NCBI RefSeq assembly: GCF_001705435.1 | Contig: NZ_MDEN01000063.1 | Coordinates: 124,001 to 188,000 of the forward strand | Direction: 5' to 3' | Origin: Pseudomonas graminis | GTDB taxonomy: Bacteria; Pseudomonadota; Gammaproteobacteria; Pseudomonadales; Pseudomonadaceae | DNA: 64,000 nt | Shown: positions 1-10,687 of the stretch, piece after piece | Position numbering within the stretch: the stretch's first letter is position 1 | How the letters are laid out: every line of letters begins with the position of its first letter | Position numbers and translations under genes: made by a program | Notes under the pieces: generated by a model | Databases searched by the model: none | Told to the model about the DNA's origin: nothing | What the model saw: only the letters and a program-made list of their open reading frames with translations

Positions 1-526
1 CCATGATCCAGCCCGACAGCGGGCCGCCGATGACGCTGGAAAGCGGCAGGCCGATCATGAACAGCGCGATGATGCGACCCCGGCGATAGGTCGGGAACCA
101 GGTGGTCAGGTAAAACAGCACCCCCGGCAGAAAGCCCGCTTCAGCGGCGCCGAGCAAAAAGCGCAGCACGTAGAACTGCGTCGGCGTGCTGACGAACAGC
201 GTGCAGGACGACAGCAAGCCCCAGGTGATCATGATCCGCGCGATCCAGATTTTCGCGCCGACCTTTTCCAGCACCAGGTTGCTCGGCACTTCGAACAGGA
301 TATAACCGACGAAAAACAGCCCGGCGCCGAGCCCGAACGCGGTCTCGCTGAAGTGCAACTGGTCGAGCATCTGCAGCTTGGCGAAGCCGATGTTGATGCG
401 GTCCAGGTACGCGGCCAGGTAGCAGAAGCACAGGAAGGGGATGAGCTTCCAGGTGATCTTGGTGTACAGCGCTTTGATCGGGTCCACGGTTAAGTTCGCG
501 GAGGTTTCTACATTCGCAGAGGGCAT
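1..526 (-). CDS. nicT: MFS transporter, NicT-like (partial, C-terminus beyond window)
   Basis: The first 175 residues of a major facilitator superfamily permease are visible; the rest lies beyond the left edge. The start MPSANVETS has an AGGAG ribosome site a few bases upstream. The sequence shows a soluble N-terminus, then hydrophobic helices with the CYLAAYLDRINIGFAK stretch typical of the anion:cation symporter (ACS) group, and the inter-helix-2/3 region with YILFEVPSN. ACS carriers import small carboxylates with protons. It lies downstream of nicF on the same strand, so it is probably the last visible gene of the nicC-D-F operon and carries nicotinate or a hydroxylated intermediate. That assignment rests on position; only the family is read from the sequence. 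Confidence 0.75.
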   Translation of the reverse strand, partial: MPSANVETSANLTVDPIKALYTKITWKLIPFLCFCYLAAYLDRINIGFAKLQMLDQLHFSETAFGLGAGLFFVGYILFEVPSNLVLEKVGAKIWIARIMITWGLLSSCTLFVSTPTQFYVLRFLLGAAEAGFLPGVLFYLTTWFPTYRRGRIIALFMIGLPLSSVIGGPLSGWIM

Positions 527-631
527 GGGTGTCTCCTGGCGGTTCTTCGACCGGTGAGCGCGGCGGCGGCTGATTTTGCCTGTGTTTGCGGTGTTCTGAT
601 ATGGGTGAGGCAGGCTGCGAACTTCAGCGGC

Positions 632-692
632 AAGCCACAAGCTTCAAGCTGCAAGAGGGGAACGCGTGCGCTTCACTTGCAGCTTGCGGCTT
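632..692. terminator. Inverted repeat at the 3' end of nicF, possible terminator
   Basis: Two arms of about 17-24 bases (632-655 and 676-692) built from AAGC/GCTTGCAGCTT units are complementary around a short loop, and the right arm contains the nicF stop codon. Similar AGCTTGCAGCTT palindromes are common between Pseudomonas genes. No T-run follows on either strand, so it may instead be a dispersed repeat that dampens read-through. Confidence 0.45.
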
Positions 693-1338
693 AACGTTTG
701 GAGCTCACGGCCCGCAACTGCTCAATGGCTTCCTGCTTGCCAACCACATCCCCGTATTTGCTGTCGATGTCGAACAGGTTCGCTTCGTGGGGATCGGGGT
801 GACGGTCGCCCACGCATTCGCGCACGACGATGGTCCGGAAACCGTGCTGCACGGCATCCACCGCAGTCGCCCGGATACAGCCGCTGGTGGAGCAACCGGC
901 CAGCACGACGGTATCGATGCCTTGGGCGTGCAGCATTGATGCCAGTGAGGTGCCGAAGAACGAACTGGCGTACTGCTTACTGATGACGACCTCTTCGGCC
1001 AATGGCTGCACGGCCTCGCAGAACGCGGCCAGCGGATTGCCTTCGACCATGTCCTTCATCACCGGCGCTTTTCTCACCCACATGCCGCCGTCCGCGAAAT
1101 GCGTGGGGTGGTAGCGGATATTGGTGTGCACCACCGGGATGCCGTGTTCCCGCGCGCAGGCCAGCAGCTCGACGCTTTCGGCCACGGCGCTGACCACGCC
1201 CGGCGCATATAAAGGTGCACCGGGTTGGGTGTATCCCTGCATGAAGTCGATCATCAGCAAGGCCGGTTTCGCACCAAAACCGATGCGATTGCCCCAGACG
1301 CCCTGATAGTTGGCGTCCGCGCTTTGTGAATCGGTCAT
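691..1338 (-). CDS. nicF: Maleamate amidohydrolase NicF
   Basis: A 215-residue isochorismatase-fold cysteine hydrolase. NicF removes ammonia from maleamate to give maleate, late in aerobic nicotinate degradation in the cytoplasm. The cysteine-hydrolase triad is visible: Asp31 in LLMIDFMQG, Lys121 in VISKQYASSFFGT and Cys154 in AGCSTSGCIRATA. The start MTDSQSADANYQGVWGNRIG is preceded by a GGAGAA ribosome site; an upstream in-frame start would run into nicD without need. It follows nicD by 35 bases. In P. putida a maleate isomerase gene, nicE, sits between nicF and nicD; here nothing does, so the maleate product needs an isomerase encoded elsewhere. Identity is firm from the fold, the triad and the nic neighbours. 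Confidence 0.9.
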   Translation of the reverse strand: MTDSQSADANYQGVWGNRIGFGAKPALLMIDFMQGYTQPGAPLYAPGVVSAVAESVELLACAREHGIPVVHTNIRYHPTHFADGGMWVRKAPVMKDMVEGNPLAAFCEAVQPLAEEVVISKQYASSFFGTSLASMLHAQGIDTVVLAGCSTSGCIRATAVDAVQHGFRTIVVRECVGDRHPDPHEANLFDIDSKYGDVVGKQEAIEQLRAVSSKR

Positions 1339-1373
1339 TGGGTTCTCCTGTTCATCGTTATAAGCAAGGACCG

Positions 1374-3427
<2,054 letters not shown>

Positions 3428-3430
3428 TTA

Positions 3431-3443
3431 AAGTGTATACGCT
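3431..3443. promoter_or_regulatory. Candidate NicR operator, nicC side
   Basis: AAGTGTATACGCT lies in the 359-base nicC-nicX intergenic region, about 95 bases before the nicC start. Its centre GTATAC is palindromic. A nearly identical copy lies at 3606-3618 in the same orientation near nicX. In P. putida the MarR-type NicR represses both divergent nic promoters, so a repeated site here is the obvious operator candidate. Assignment to NicR is inference. Confidence 0.45.
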
Positions 3444-3605
3444 GATATTTTTAAAAGTGAACCGATATTTCCAGAAACGGCCGGAGGTGTCGCAAACAGA
3501 CATGTCACTCGCTGTAACCCGTATATGCGGGTATCTGTGTGGTTAGGTAACAGAGTGGCGTGCCTATTGCAGCGGCGTCCGGATTGATGTCTTATCTCTT
3601 TAAAC

Positions 3606-3618
3606 AAGTGTGTACGCT
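3606..3618. promoter_or_regulatory. Candidate NicR operator, nicX side
   Basis: AAGTGTGTACGCT differs from the nicC-side site by one base and lies about 79 bases before the nicX start. Both copies are flanked by runs of A and T. Two copies, one near each divergent gene, fit a repressor controlling both operons. Confidence 0.45.
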
Positions 3619-3696
3619 TTAAAAAATGCACTGGTCTGATGCGCGACGCCTTGCAATGGTGCATCCGACCGGTCATCCCCCGAGAGGAGAGAAGAG

Positions 3697-4746
3697 ATGC
3701 CGGTTAGCGATTGCGAATTGACCCAGATGTTCGAACACGTGCTGAAGCTGTCGAAAGTGGACGCGACCCAGAGCGTGGCGGTGCTCAAGAGCCACTACTC
3801 CGATGGGCGCACGGTGCGCGCGGCCATGGACGCCGCCCAACGCCTTGGCGCGAAGGTGTATGCGGTCGAGCTGCCGTCGTTTAATCACCCCAAAGCCATG
3901 GGCAATGACATGACCGCCTACTGCGGCGACACCGCGCTGACCGGCAACATCGCGGCGCAACGTGCCCTGGAGGCGGCTGACCTGATCGTCGACACGATGA
4001 TGCTGCTGCACTCGCCGGAGCAGGAGCAGATCCTCAAGACCGGCACGCGGATTCTGCTGGCGGTGGAGCCCCCGGAAGTGCTGGCGCGCATGCTGCCGAC
4101 AGTGGCCGACAAGGAGCGGGTGCTGGCCGCCGAACAGGTGCTGAAGGCGGCGCGGTCGATTCAGGTGAAGTCCCGCGCCGGCAGCGATTTCCGTGCGCAA
4201 CTGGGGCAATACCCGTCCGTCACCGAATACGGTTTCGCCGACGAGCCAGGCCGTTGGGATCACTGGCCCAGCGGTTTTCTGTTCTCCTGGCCCAATGAAG
4301 AGACCGCCGAGGGCACGCTGGTCATTGATGTGGGCGACATTGTGCTGCCGTTCAAAACCTATTCCCGCGAGCAGATCACCCTGGAGATCGACAAGGGGTT
4401 TATCACCGGGATTCACGGTGGATTCGAGGCGGAGTACCTGCGCGAATACCTGAAGTACTTCAATGATCCGGAGGTCTACGGCATTTCCCACATCGGCTGG
4501 GGCCTGCAACCCCGCGCCCAATGGACGGCCATGGGCCTGCACGACAAGAACGACGGCATGTGCATGGACGCCCGAGCGTTCTACGGCAATTTCCTGTTTT
4601 CCACGGGGCCGAATACCGAGGTCGGCGGCACCCGCAAAACCCCGTGTCACCTGGATATCCCGCTGCGCCGTTGTGACATATATCTGGACGACCAGGCCGT
4701 GGTGCTGGCGGGGGAAGTGGTGGCCCCCGAGGCTTCAAGGGCCTGA
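3697..4746 (+). CDS. nicX: 2,5-dihydroxypyridine 5,6-dioxygenase NicX
   Basis: A 349-residue iron(II) extradiol dioxygenase that opens the ring of 2,5-dihydroxypyridine to N-formylmaleamate. The sequence matches the NicX/Hpo family: it is rich in His and Asp near the C-terminus (HIGWGLQPRAQW, LHDKNDGMCMDARAFYGNFLFSTG, PCHLDIPLRRCDIYLDD), where the iron ligands and substrate pocket lie. The length is normal and the start MPVSDCELTQMFEHVL has AGGAGAG upstream. It is divergent from nicC and followed by a REP doublet and then nicR, the same order as the P. putida nicXR operon. Confidence 0.92.
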   Translation: MPVSDCELTQMFEHVLKLSKVDATQSVAVLKSHYSDGRTVRAAMDAAQRLGAKVYAVELPSFNHPKAMGNDMTAYCGDTALTGNIAAQRALEAADLIVDTMMLLHSPEQEQILKTGTRILLAVEPPEVLARMLPTVADKERVLAAEQVLKAARSIQVKSRAGSDFRAQLGQYPSVTEYGFADEPGRWDHWPSGFLFSWPNEETAEGTLVIDVGDIVLPFKTYSREQITLEIDKGFITGIHGGFEAEYLREYLKYFNDPEVYGISHIGWGLQPRAQWTAMGLHDKNDGMCMDARAFYGNFLFSTGPNTEVGGTRKTPCHLDIPLRRCDIYLDDQAVVLAGEVVAPEASRA

Positions 4747-4771
4747 GGCAGATATACATCCCACCGCGGAC

Positions 4772-4907
4772 CTGTAGGAGCGTGGCTTGTCCCGCGATCG
4801 GCTGCGCAGCAGCCGTAAACCCGACAATCGCGCTCTTACTGACGCACCGCGTTGGCAATATCACTGCCGCTGCGCGCCAGATCGCGGGACAAGCCACGCT
4901 CCTACAG
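4772..4907. repeat. REP doublet (REPIN) between nicX and nicR
   Basis: CTGTAGGAGCGTGGCTTGTC at the left end is matched by its reverse complement at the right end, with about 75 bases between the palindromic cores. This is the usual REPIN arrangement of fluorescent pseudomonads: two inverted REP sequences that can form one long hairpin. It separates nicX from nicR and could reduce read-through. Confidence 0.8.
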
Positions 4908-5033
4908 TCGATATCGCCTTATCCATACGCGCATCTCTGGCGCAATAAAACACGCTCGTTCCGAAGATTCCCCTCAACCCCCGCAAACGTTACTGTAGCC
5001 ACCACTTCCCAGATCCTGCCGAACGAGCCATCC

Positions 5034-5492
5034 GTGTCCACTGACAACCCTTCCAACAATAACTCGTCCTACACCTTCTCCGAGCAAGTGGGCCATTTGC
5101 TGCGCAAGGCCTATCAGCGGCATCTGGCGATCTTCCAGCAGAACGTCGGTGATTCGCAGCTCACGGCGGTGCAATTCGTGACGTTGTGTGCGCTGCGCGA
5201 TCACGGCCCCAGCTCCCAGACTGAGCTGGTCAAGGCCACCGCCGTGGACCAGGCCACCATTCGCGGCATCGTCGATCGCCTGAAAGCCCGGGACCTGATC
5301 AGCCTTGAGCCGGACCCGCAGGATCGCCGCAAAGTCATCTGCAGCCTGACCGACAGTGGCCTGCATCTAGTGCAGGAAACCGTGCCCCGCGCCGCGCAGA
5401 TCAGTGAGCTGACCCTGAGCAAACTCAACCCCGCCGAACGCGTGGCTGTACTGTTTCTGCTGCGCAAACTGATCGATGAGGGCGATGAGTAA
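5034..5492 (+). CDS. nicR: MarR-family repressor NicR
   Basis: A MarR-type winged-helix regulator of about 152 residues from a GTG start (STDNPSNNNSSYTFSEQVG). The reading frame stays open upstream into the REPIN, but those codons are not protein-like. DNA-binding elements are visible at LTAVQFVTLCALRDHG, SQTELVKATAVDQATIRGIVDRLKARDLI and the wing DPQDRRKVICSLTDSG. In P. putida NicR senses 6-hydroxynicotinate and releases the nicC and nicX promoters. Location directly after nicX and before nicA supports that role. The exact start is uncertain because the ribosome site is weak. Confidence 0.82.
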   Translation: MSTDNPSNNNSSYTFSEQVGHLLRKAYQRHLAIFQQNVGDSQLTAVQFVTLCALRDHGPSSQTELVKATAVDQATIRGIVDRLKARDLISLEPDPQDRRKVICSLTDSGLHLVQETVPRAAQISELTLSKLNPAERVAVLFLLRKLIDEGDE

Positions 5493-5589
5493 CACCGCCT
5501 GACCCCCATCATCAGGCGATATATCTACGTCGGAAACTCCAACGTCCTACAGCCTTTTCTTCGCTGGCATGCTTCCTGCTCTCGTTTCA

Positions 5590-5605
5590 TTAAGTAATCA
5601 CTTCA
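5590..5605. promoter_or_regulatory. Candidate NicS operator before nicA
   Basis: An imperfect palindrome TTAAGT-AATC-ACTTCA lies 28 bases before the nicA start and about 100 bases after nicR. TetR-type repressors bind such short inverted repeats. NicS, which represses nicAB in P. putida, is encoded just beyond nicB, so this is a reasonable but unproven site. Confidence 0.3.
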
Positions 5606-5632
5606 TCAAATGCAAGCTACAGCGGGTAACAC

Positions 5633-6151
5633 ATGAAGGCTGACACGAGCGAGCCGCAGCGGGCGGCGGAGAAGACCGTGACCCTGAACGTCAACGGTCA
5701 GGCCACACGCGTCACGGCAATGCCTGACACGCCGCTGTTACTGATCCTGCGCAATGACCTGCACCTCAATGGGCCCAAATACGGCTGCGGCCTGGGCGAG
5801 TGCGGCGCCTGCACGGTGATCATCGACGGCGTCGCCGCACGTTCCTGTGTGTTTCCGCTGGCGGGCGCGCAAGGGCGTGAGATCACCACGCTGGAAGGCA
5901 TCGGCTCGCGAAACCGCCCCCACCCGGTGCAGCAAGCCTTCATCGACGAACAGGCCGCGCAATGCGGCTACTGCATGAACGGCATGATCATGACCGCCAA
6001 AGCCTTGCTCGACCGCAACCCGCACCCCACCGAAGCGCAGATCCGCAACGAACTGTCGGCCAACCTGTGCCGCTGCGGCACGCACCTGGAAATCCTGAGT
6101 GCGGTCATGCGTGCCGCGCGTCATCAGCCCAGCCCGGATCCCGTCCAATGA
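5633..6151 (+). CDS. nicA: Nicotinate dehydrogenase small subunit NicA (2Fe-2S)
   Basis: A 172-residue two-cluster [2Fe-2S] subunit of the xanthine oxidase family. The plant-type cluster ligands are Cys52, Cys57, Cys60 and Cys72 (GCGLGECGACTV...SC). The second cluster is bound by Cys111, Cys114, Cys146 and Cys148 (QCGYCMNGMIM...NLCRCGTHLEI). It passes electrons from the molybdenum centre of NicB during hydroxylation of nicotinate to 6-hydroxynicotinate. The stop overlaps the nicB start by four bases (ATGA), so the subunits are made together. Confidence 0.95.
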   Translation: MKADTSEPQRAAEKTVTLNVNGQATRVTAMPDTPLLLILRNDLHLNGPKYGCGLGECGACTVIIDGVAARSCVFPLAGAQGREITTLEGIGSRNRPHPVQQAFIDEQAAQCGYCMNGMIMTAKALLDRNPHPTEAQIRNELSANLCRCGTHLEILSAVMRAARHQPSPDPVQ

Positions 6152-9100
6152 CCCAGACTTTGCCCACGCGCGATGAATTGCTCGCCCAAAACGGCGTGCT
6201 GTTGATCGTCGACGACATCCTGCCGCCGTCCGGTCCGGTGGCCAAAGGCGGCACGCCCACGGTCCGGCCCATGGAGCTGGGGCTGTTCATTGCCATCGAT
6301 CAAGACAGCCGCGTCTACGCTTTCAACGGCCACGTCGACCTCGGCACCGGCATCCGCACCTCGCTGACACAGATCGTCGCCGAAGAGCTGGACCTGCAGA
6401 TGGATCAGGTGACGATGATTCTGGGCGACACCGAGCGTGCGCCGAATCAGGGTGCGACCATCGCCAGCGCCACGCTGCAGATTTCCGCCATTCCGCTGCG
6501 CAATGCCGCCGCCGAGGCCCGGCGCTACCTGCTGCAACAGGCCGCGCAGCGCTGGGCGGTCGGTGTGGATTCGTTGGTGATTGAAAGCGGGGCGATCAAG
6601 GCGCAGGACGGTCGCGAACTGACCTTTGGCCAACTGCTGGTCGATCAGCGCGTCGAGTTGCGCATCTCCGGCAATGCGCCACTCAAGCGGCTGGAGGACT
6701 ACAAACTGGTGGGGCAGGGCGCCGCCCGTGTGGACATTCCGGGCAAGGCCACTGGCGAATTGACCTACGTGCACGACATGCGTTTGCCGGACATGCTCCA
6801 TGGCCGCGTCGTACGTCCGCCCTATGCCGGTTACGACACGGGAGACTTCGTCGGTACCAGCCTGCTGGACGTGGACGAATCTTCGATCGCGCACATTCCC
6901 GGCATCGTCCGCGTGGTGGTCATTCGCGACTTCGTCGGCATAGTGGCGATGCGTGAAGAGCAGGCGGCGAAGGCGGCGCGCGAACTCAAGGTCACCTGGA
7001 AGCCGTGGCAGCATCAGTTGCCGGACATGGGCAACATCGAGCAGGCGATTCGCGACAACCCGAGCATTGAGCGCGTGGTGCTCGATCAGGGCAATGTCGA
7101 TGACGCATTGGCCCAGGCCAGCGAGCGGATGACGCGAACCTATCTGTGGCCCTACCAGATTCACGGCTCCATCGGACCTTCGTGTGGGCTGGCGGACTAC
7201 AGCGAAGATGGCATTCGGGTCTGGTCCGGCACGCAGAACCCTCACATGCTGCGCGCCGATCTGGCCTGGCTGCTGGAATACCCTGAAGAGCGCATCGACA
7301 TCATCCGCATGGAAGCGGCGGGCTGTTACGGGCGCAACTGCGCTGACGACGTGTGCGCCGACGCGGTGTTGCTGTCCCGCGCCGTGGGCCGGCCGGTGCG
7401 CGTGCAACTGACCCGTGAGCAGGAACATGCCTGGGAGCCGAAAGGCACCGCTCAATTGATGGAAGTCGACGGCGGGATTAATGCCGATGGCGGCATCGCC
7501 GGTTACGACTTCAGCACCCGCTACCCGTCGAACAACTCGCCGACTCTGGCCCTGCTGCTGACCGGGCGCGTGGAACCGGTGGCGACGATGTTTGAAATGG
7601 GCGATCGCACTTCGATCCCGCCCTACGACATCGAGCACATGCGCGTCACCATTCACGACATGGCGCCGATTGTGCGGGCGTCGTGGATGCGCGGCGTGTC
7701 GGCGCTTCCCAATACCTTTGCACACGAGTCCTACATCGACGAGTTGGCGTTCGCCGCCGGCGTGGACCCCATCGAGTACCGGCTTCGTTATCTGCACGAC
7801 GAGCGTGCCGCCGAACTGGTTCGTGCCACCGCCGCCCGGGCCGACTGGGCGCCGCGCACCCAACCGATGCAGATCCCGGAAGAAGACGGCGTCTTGCGCG
7901 GGCGCGGTTTTGCCTACGCGCGCTACATCCACAGCAAGTTTCCCGGCTTCGGCGCGGCCTGGGCGGCATGGGTCGCGGACGTGGCAATCGACAAGCACAC
8001 CGGCGATGTGTCGGTGACCCGCGTGGTGATCGGCCACGACGCCGGCATGATGGTCAATCCGGCCGGCGTGCAGCACCAGATTCACGGCAACGTCATTCAG
8101 TCCACCAGCCGCGTGCTCAAGGAGCGGGTGACGTTCGAGGAATCCACGGTGGCGAGCAAGGAGTGGGGCGGCTACCCGATTCTGACGTTCCCGGAAGTGC
8201 CGAAGGTCGACGTCATGATGATGCCGCGCCAGGCCGAGCCGCCCATGGGCGCCGGGGAATCGGCGTCGGTGCCGAGCGCGGCGGCCATCGCCAATGCTGT
8301 GTACGACGCGACCGGGATTCGCTTTCGCGAGCTGCCGATCACGGCGGAACGCATTCTTGCCGCGCTGAACAGCGCAGGCACGCAGGCCAACAGCCAACCC
8401 CCGCAATCGCCGAAAGCCAAACGTTCGAAATGGCTGTTCGGTTCCTTGTTCGCAGCGTTCGGTGCGCTGCTGGGCATGGCCGCGACCGCATTACCCTGGC
8501 GTGGGGAAATCGCGCCGATCACGCCGCCTTCATCGGGCACCTGGTCGTCGGCGACCCTGGAGCGCGGGCGTTTGCTGGCAGCGGTCGGCGATTGCGCGGT
8601 CTGCCACACCGCCCCGAATGGCGCCAGCAATGCCGGCGGGCTGGCGATGCAGACGCCGTTCGGCACTTTATACAGCAGCAACATCACCCCGGACCCGGAG
8701 ACCGGCATCGGCAACTGGTCCTATCCGGCGTTCGAAAGGGCGATGCGTGACGGCATCAGTCGCGATGGCAAACACCTTTATCCGGCGTTTCCCTACACGG
8801 CTTTCAGAAATATCGAAGACGCCGACATGCAGGCGCTGTACGCGTACCTGATGTCGCAGACACCGGTAAAACAGGTTCAGCCCGCCAATGACATGCGCTT
8901 CCCCTTCAATGTGCGACCGTTGATGGCCGGTTGGAATGCCTTGTACCTGCGCAAAGGCGAGGTGCAGACGCAGCCCCAGCAAAGCGCGCAATGGAATCGC
9001 GGTCAGTATCTTGTCAATGGATTGGGGCATTGCGCAGCGTGTCATTCACCCCGGGATCTGCTGGGGGCGGAGAAGGGCGGCACGTCGTTTCTTGCGGGCG

Positions 9101-9729
9101 GCACGGTGGACGGCTGGGAAGCGCCGGCGCTCAACAGCCTGTCGAAAGCGCCGACGCCGTGGACCGAGGATCAGTTGTTCAACTACCTGAGCAGCGGGTA
9201 TTCCGATGCCCACGGTGTGGCCGCTGGGCCGATGGGGCCGGTGGTCTCGGAACTGGCGAAACTGCCGAAGAGCGATGTGCGGGCGATTGCGGTGTATCTG
9301 GCGGCGTTGAATGAGCCGGCGTCCGGCAGCGCTGATGCCCGTCCGGCGACGGCGACTCGTCTGGCAGAGATGCCCAGCGTTTCGCCCCAGTCGTTGAGCA
9401 ATGGCCAGCGGGTGTTCGAAGGCTCGTGCCAGGGGTGTCATGCCGACGGTCTGGGGCCGAAGCTGTTTGGCGTGAGCCCGTCGCTGGCAACCAACACCAA
9501 CGTTCACAGCGCGCTGCCGGACAATCTGATCAAAGTGATTCAGCAGGGAATAGACAAACCGGCGACGGCAGATCTGGGTTACATGCCGGGCTTCAAGGAC
9601 AGCCTGTCCGACACCCAGATCAGCGACCTGGCGGCGTACCTGCGCAGCCGATTTGCGCCGAATGAACCGCAGTGGACGGGGTTGTCAGAGAAGGTGGCGC
9701 ATTTGAAAGCCAATCCCGGAACGCACTGA
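6148..9729 (+). CDS. nicB: Nicotinate dehydrogenase large subunit NicB (Mo-cofactor/cytochrome c fusion)
   Basis: A 1193-residue fusion protein that hydroxylates nicotinate at C6 and sends the electrons to the respiratory chain. The first 740 or so residues are an aldehyde oxidase/xanthine dehydrogenase-like molybdopterin domain (DLGTGIRTSLTQIVAEEL, QGATIASATLQ, PMGAGESASVPSAAAIANA). A transmembrane helix follows at about 762-784. The C-terminal part is a three-haem cytochrome c with CxxCH sites at about 816 (CAVCH), 962 (CAACH) and 1094 (CQGCH). The start MTQTLPTRDEL overlaps the nicA stop, and the length is close to P. putida NicB. An in-frame start further upstream lies inside nicA and is not used. 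The complex is expected on the inner membrane with the cytochrome part in the periplasm. Confidence 0.94.
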   Translation: MTQTLPTRDELLAQNGVLLIVDDILPPSGPVAKGGTPTVRPMELGLFIAIDQDSRVYAFNGHVDLGTGIRTSLTQIVAEELDLQMDQVTMILGDTERAPNQGATIASATLQISAIPLRNAAAEARRYLLQQAAQRWAVGVDSLVIESGAIKAQDGRELTFGQLLVDQRVELRISGNAPLKRLEDYKLVGQGAARVDIPGKATGELTYVHDMRLPDMLHGRVVRPPYAGYDTGDFVGTSLLDVDESSIAHIPGIVRVVVIRDFVGIVAMREEQAAKAARELKVTWKPWQHQLPDMGNIEQAIRDNPSIERVVLDQGNVDDALAQASERMTRTYLWPYQIHGSIGPSCGLADYSEDGIRVWSGTQNPHMLRADLAWLLEYPEERIDIIRMEAAGCYGRNCADDVCADAVLLSRAVGRPVRVQLTREQEHAWEPKGTAQLMEVDGGINADGGIAGYDFSTRYPSNNSPTLALLLTGRVEPVATMFEMGDRTSIPPYDIEHMRVTIHDMAPIVRASWMRGVSALPNTFAHESYIDELAFAAGVDPIEYRLRYLHDERAAELVRATAARADWAPRTQPMQIPEEDGVLRGRGFAYARYIHSKFPGFGAAWAAWVADVAIDKHTGDVSVTRVVIGHDAGMMVNPAGVQHQIHGNVIQSTSRVLKERVTFEESTVASKEWGGYPILTFPEVPKVDVMMMPRQAEPPMGAGESASVPSAAAIANAVYDATGIRFRELPITAERILAALNSAGTQANSQPPQSPKAKRSKWLFGSLFAAFGALLGMAATALPWRGEIAPITPPSSGTWSSATLERGRLLAAVGDCAVCHTAPNGASNAGGLAMQTPFGTLYSSNITPDPETGIGNWSYPAFERAMRDGISRDGKHLYPAFPYTAFRNIEDADMQALYAYLMSQTPVKQVQPANDMRFPFNVRPLMAGWNALYLRKGEVQTQPQQSAQWNRGQYLVNGLGHCAACHSPRDLLGAEKGGTSFLAGGTVDGWEAPALNSLSKAPTPWTEDQLFNYLSSGYSDAHGVAAGPMGPVVSELAKLPKSDVRAIAVYLAALNEPASGSADARPATATRLAEMPSVSPQSLSNGQRVFEGSCQGCHADGLGPKLFGVSPSLATNTNVHSALPDNLIKVIQQGIDKPATADLGYMPGFKDSLSDTQISDLAAYLRSRFAPNEPQWTGLSEKVAHLKANPGTH

Positions 9730-9797
9730 TTGGGTAAGCCTGAGGGATTTACTTACTCTTCAGGGACTGCGCTGGACCTGTGCTGAATAAAGTCCGT

Positions 9798-10024
9798 GTG
9801 GGAGTGAGCTTGCTCACGAAGACTGCATTTCGACCGCTAAATATCTGGCGGATGTACTGGCTTTTGTGGGAGTGAGCTTGCTCACGAAGACTGCATTTCG
9901 ACCGCTAAATATCTGGCGGATGTACTGGCCCCTGTGGGAGTGAGCTTGCTCACGAAAGCGGTATCTCAGCCACAGAATATTCAGCGGATGTACCGGCGCC
10001 TTCGCGAGCAAGCTCGCTCCCACA
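9798..10024. repeat. REP cluster with three tandem ~68-bp units
   Basis: The unit GTGGGAGTGAGCTTGCTCAC plus about 48 further bases begins at 9798, 9866 and 9934; the first two copies are almost identical and the third is diverged at its end. An inverted REP (TTCGCGAGCAAGCTCGCTCC) closes the cluster at about 9998-10024. The cluster fills the gap between the convergent nicB and nicS genes and could act as a transcription barrier. Confidence 0.8.
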
Positions 10025-10026
10025 GT

Positions 10027-10683
10027 TTAGATGTGTGGCGTCTGAGCGGCCTTCGCCACCCCGCGCATCACCAGGTCCTGAATAAACGCCAACCAATCCG
10101 TCCGCTCTCCCTCCGCCGCCATGTCCTGGCCCAGGAACGAGCTGAGGGTGTGCAGGTTGGAGTTATAGAAGTAGCACAGCGAGGCGATCATCAAATACAC
10201 GTGCTTGATGTCGAGGTCCTGCCGAAACAGCCCCTGCGCCTGACCGGCCTCGATGATCGGTCTGAGCACGCCGACGGCTTCGCCTGACAGGCGTCGCAGC
10301 TCACCGGACTGGCGCGCGTGCTTGCCCTTGTGCAGGTTCTCGATGCTGAGGATGGCAACGAATTCCGGATGGCTGACGTAATAGTCCCAGACGAACGCCA
10401 CCAACTGGCGCAGCGTCTCCACTGGCGTCGACGGATCCAGTGACAGCAGGCTTTCGGCGCGGTTGAACTGCTCGTAGGTGTGCTCAAGCACCTTGACGAA
10501 CAGCTTCTCCTTGCTGCCGAAATAGTAATAAATCATCCGGTCGTTGGACTCGGCTTCGGCGGAGATCTTCTCGATGCGCCCGCCGGAATAGCCGTCGCGG
10601 GTGAACACCGTGATCGCCGCCTGAAGAATGCGCGCCCGGGTCTGATCGGCCTGTTGCGCACGCACGCCGGTGCTTTTGCCCAT
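10027..10683 (-). CDS. nicS: TetR-family regulator, probable NicS
   Basis: A 218-residue TetR/AcrR regulator. The N-terminal helix-turn-helix is clear: TRARILQAAITVFTRDGYSGGRIEKISAEAESNDRMIYYYFGSKEKLF spans about residues 14-61. The C-terminal ligand domain is longer and ends VMRGVAKAAQTPHI. The start MGKSTGVRAQQADQ is preferred over an upstream start because that extension runs into pssA. It lies convergent to nicB, the position expected for NicS, which represses nicAB in P. putida until nicotinate or 6-hydroxynicotinate is present. The family is certain and the NicS name is inferred from context. Confidence 0.75.
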   Translation of the reverse strand: MGKSTGVRAQQADQTRARILQAAITVFTRDGYSGGRIEKISAEAESNDRMIYYYFGSKEKLFVKVLEHTYEQFNRAESLLSLDPSTPVETLRQLVAFVWDYYVSHPEFVAILSIENLHKGKHARQSGELRRLSGEAVGVLRPIIEAGQAQGLFRQDLDIKHVYLMIASLCYFYNSNLHTLSSFLGQDMAAEGERTDWLAFIQDLVMRGVAKAAQTPHI

Positions 10684-10687
10684 GGGC

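Noticed and set aside
4782..5033. N-terminal extension of NicR into the REPIN
   Set aside because: The upstream codons are the repeat itself and are not conserved protein; a GTG at 5034 gives a normal MarR length.
6124..8406. A 760-codon open frame antisense to nicB
   Set aside because: It is a high-GC shadow of the molybdopterin domain gene, rich in Arg, His and Val, with no ribosome site or recognisable domain.
9798..10024. Regular 68-base spacing resembling a CRISPR array
   Set aside because: The whole unit, including the supposed spacer, is repeated almost exactly, and the core is a known REP palindrome.
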